Assembly (NCBI GenBank): GCA_002383325.1
Contig: DFYJ01000020.1
Coordinates: 48,917 to 59,969 of the forward strand
Reading direction: 5' to 3'
Origin: Candidatus Aminicenantes bacterium UBA4085
Lineage (GTDB): Bacteria > Acidobacteriota > Aminicenantia > Aminicenantales > UBA4085
DNA: 11,053 nucleotides
A program made the position numbers and the translations under genes. The notes below the pieces were generated by a model. It saw only the letters and a list, made by a program, of their open reading frames with translations. It had not been told where the DNA came from and searched no databases. Shown here piece by piece: positions 10,738 through 11,053 of this stretch (within the stretch, counting starts at the first letter, position 1; every line of letters begins with the position of its first letter).

Positions 10738-10743
10738 TTAAAA

Positions 10744-10773
10744 TTGACAACTCGGCCGCCTTTCTGCTAAATA
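10744..10773 (+). promoter_or_regulatory. Candidate secA promoter giving a leaderless transcript
   Basis: A perfect -35 TTGACA lies at 10744-10749. After 18 bases comes TAAATA (10768-10773) preceded by TGC, an extended -10; alternatively CTAAAT at 10767-10772 gives the ideal 17-base spacing. A start seven bases beyond the -10 falls at about 10779-10780, the first base of the secA ATG. No purine-rich ribosome site precedes that ATG, which fits leaderless translation. Confidence 0.55.
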
Positions 10774-10779
10774 TGGACA

Positions 10780-11053
10780 ATGGTCAAGCGTCTTTTCAAC
10801 AAGATATTCGGCACGGACAACGATCGGGCCCTGAAGAGGCTTCTTCCGGTCGTGCCGGCCGCCGCCGCGTTCGAGCCGGCCTTGCAGGCCCTGTCCGATG
10901 AAGCCCTGAGGGCCAAGACGGCCGATTTCCGCTCCCGCCTGGAAGGGGGCGCTTCCCTGGACGACCTGCTGCCCGAGGCCTTCGCCGTCGTCCGCGAGAC
11001 GTCGCGCCGCGTCCTGGGAATGCGGCACTTCGACGTCCAGCTCATCGGCGGCG
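10780..11053 (+). CDS. secA: Preprotein translocase ATPase SecA, 5' part
   Basis: The first 91 residues of SecA, the ATPase motor that drives unfolded proteins through the SecYEG channel in the inner membrane. The sequence follows the family N-terminus closely: [18 protein letters not shown] (3-20), then [20 protein letters not shown] (47-66), then [29 protein letters not shown] (73 onward), which leads to the first nucleotide-binding motif. The gene is cut by the window edge, so the Walker motifs are not visible. The start is ATG 10780, where family similarity begins. An ATG at 10773 is in another frame. There is no ribosome site, unlike metK and ahcY. Confidence 0.95.
   Translation, partial: MVKRLFNKIFGTDNDRALKRLLPVVPAAAAFEPALQALSDEALRAKTADFRSRLEGGASLDDLLPEAFAVVRETSRRVLGMRHFDVQLIGG

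Overview
The window is bacterial chromosomal DNA, G+C-rich by eye (roughly two thirds), densely packed with housekeeping genes, and cut by one sharply A+T-rich island. Most genes are complete; only secA runs off the right edge. The lineage cannot be fixed from the sequence. The compact Thermus-like AsnRS, the DUF4416 protein, the short S-adenosylhomocysteinase and the gene order would suit a deep-branching anaerobe of the Acidobacteriota/Aminicenantota or deltaproteobacterial kind, but this is a low-confidence guess.

Layout. (1) 32-580, minus strand: a DUF4416-family protein of unknown function. (2) 643-671: a good sigma70-type promoter, followed by a tight plus-strand run asnS - rimO - pgpA - cinA - thpR - plsY - gpsA (701-7227). 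Four of its junctions are 4-base stop/start overlaps (TTGA or ATGA), and the other gaps are 13 and about 35-40 bases, so it is probably one operon. It joins translation (AsnRS, and RimO modification of ribosomal protein S12) with phospholipid synthesis (GpsA makes sn-glycerol-3-phosphate, PlsY acylates it, PgpA completes phosphatidylglycerol) and nucleotide or RNA-end repair (CinA, ThpR). (3) 7228-8157: an A+T-rich island with a TTG-started lipoprotein of about six TPRs. Base and codon use differ so strongly from both sides that recent acquisition is the simplest reading. Its last nine codons, counting the stop, lie inside the 3' end of the convergent ahcY gene.

(4) 8158-10625, minus strand: metK - ahcY, two steps of the activated methyl cycle (SAM synthesis and S-adenosylhomocysteine hydrolysis). 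(5) 10626-10779: a 154-base divergent intergenic region with facing promoters for metK and secA and a GC-rich hairpin between them. The secA promoter is placed so that transcription would start at or within a base or two of the secA ATG, suggesting a leaderless mRNA. (6) 10780 to the edge: the 5' part of secA.

No rRNA, tRNA, CRISPR array, transposase or integrase, and no convincing rho-independent terminator, was seen. I found no clearly new multi-gene system. The most interesting items are the A+T-rich TPR lipoprotein island, its stop codon borrowed from a leucine codon of ahcY, and the probable leaderless start of secA.
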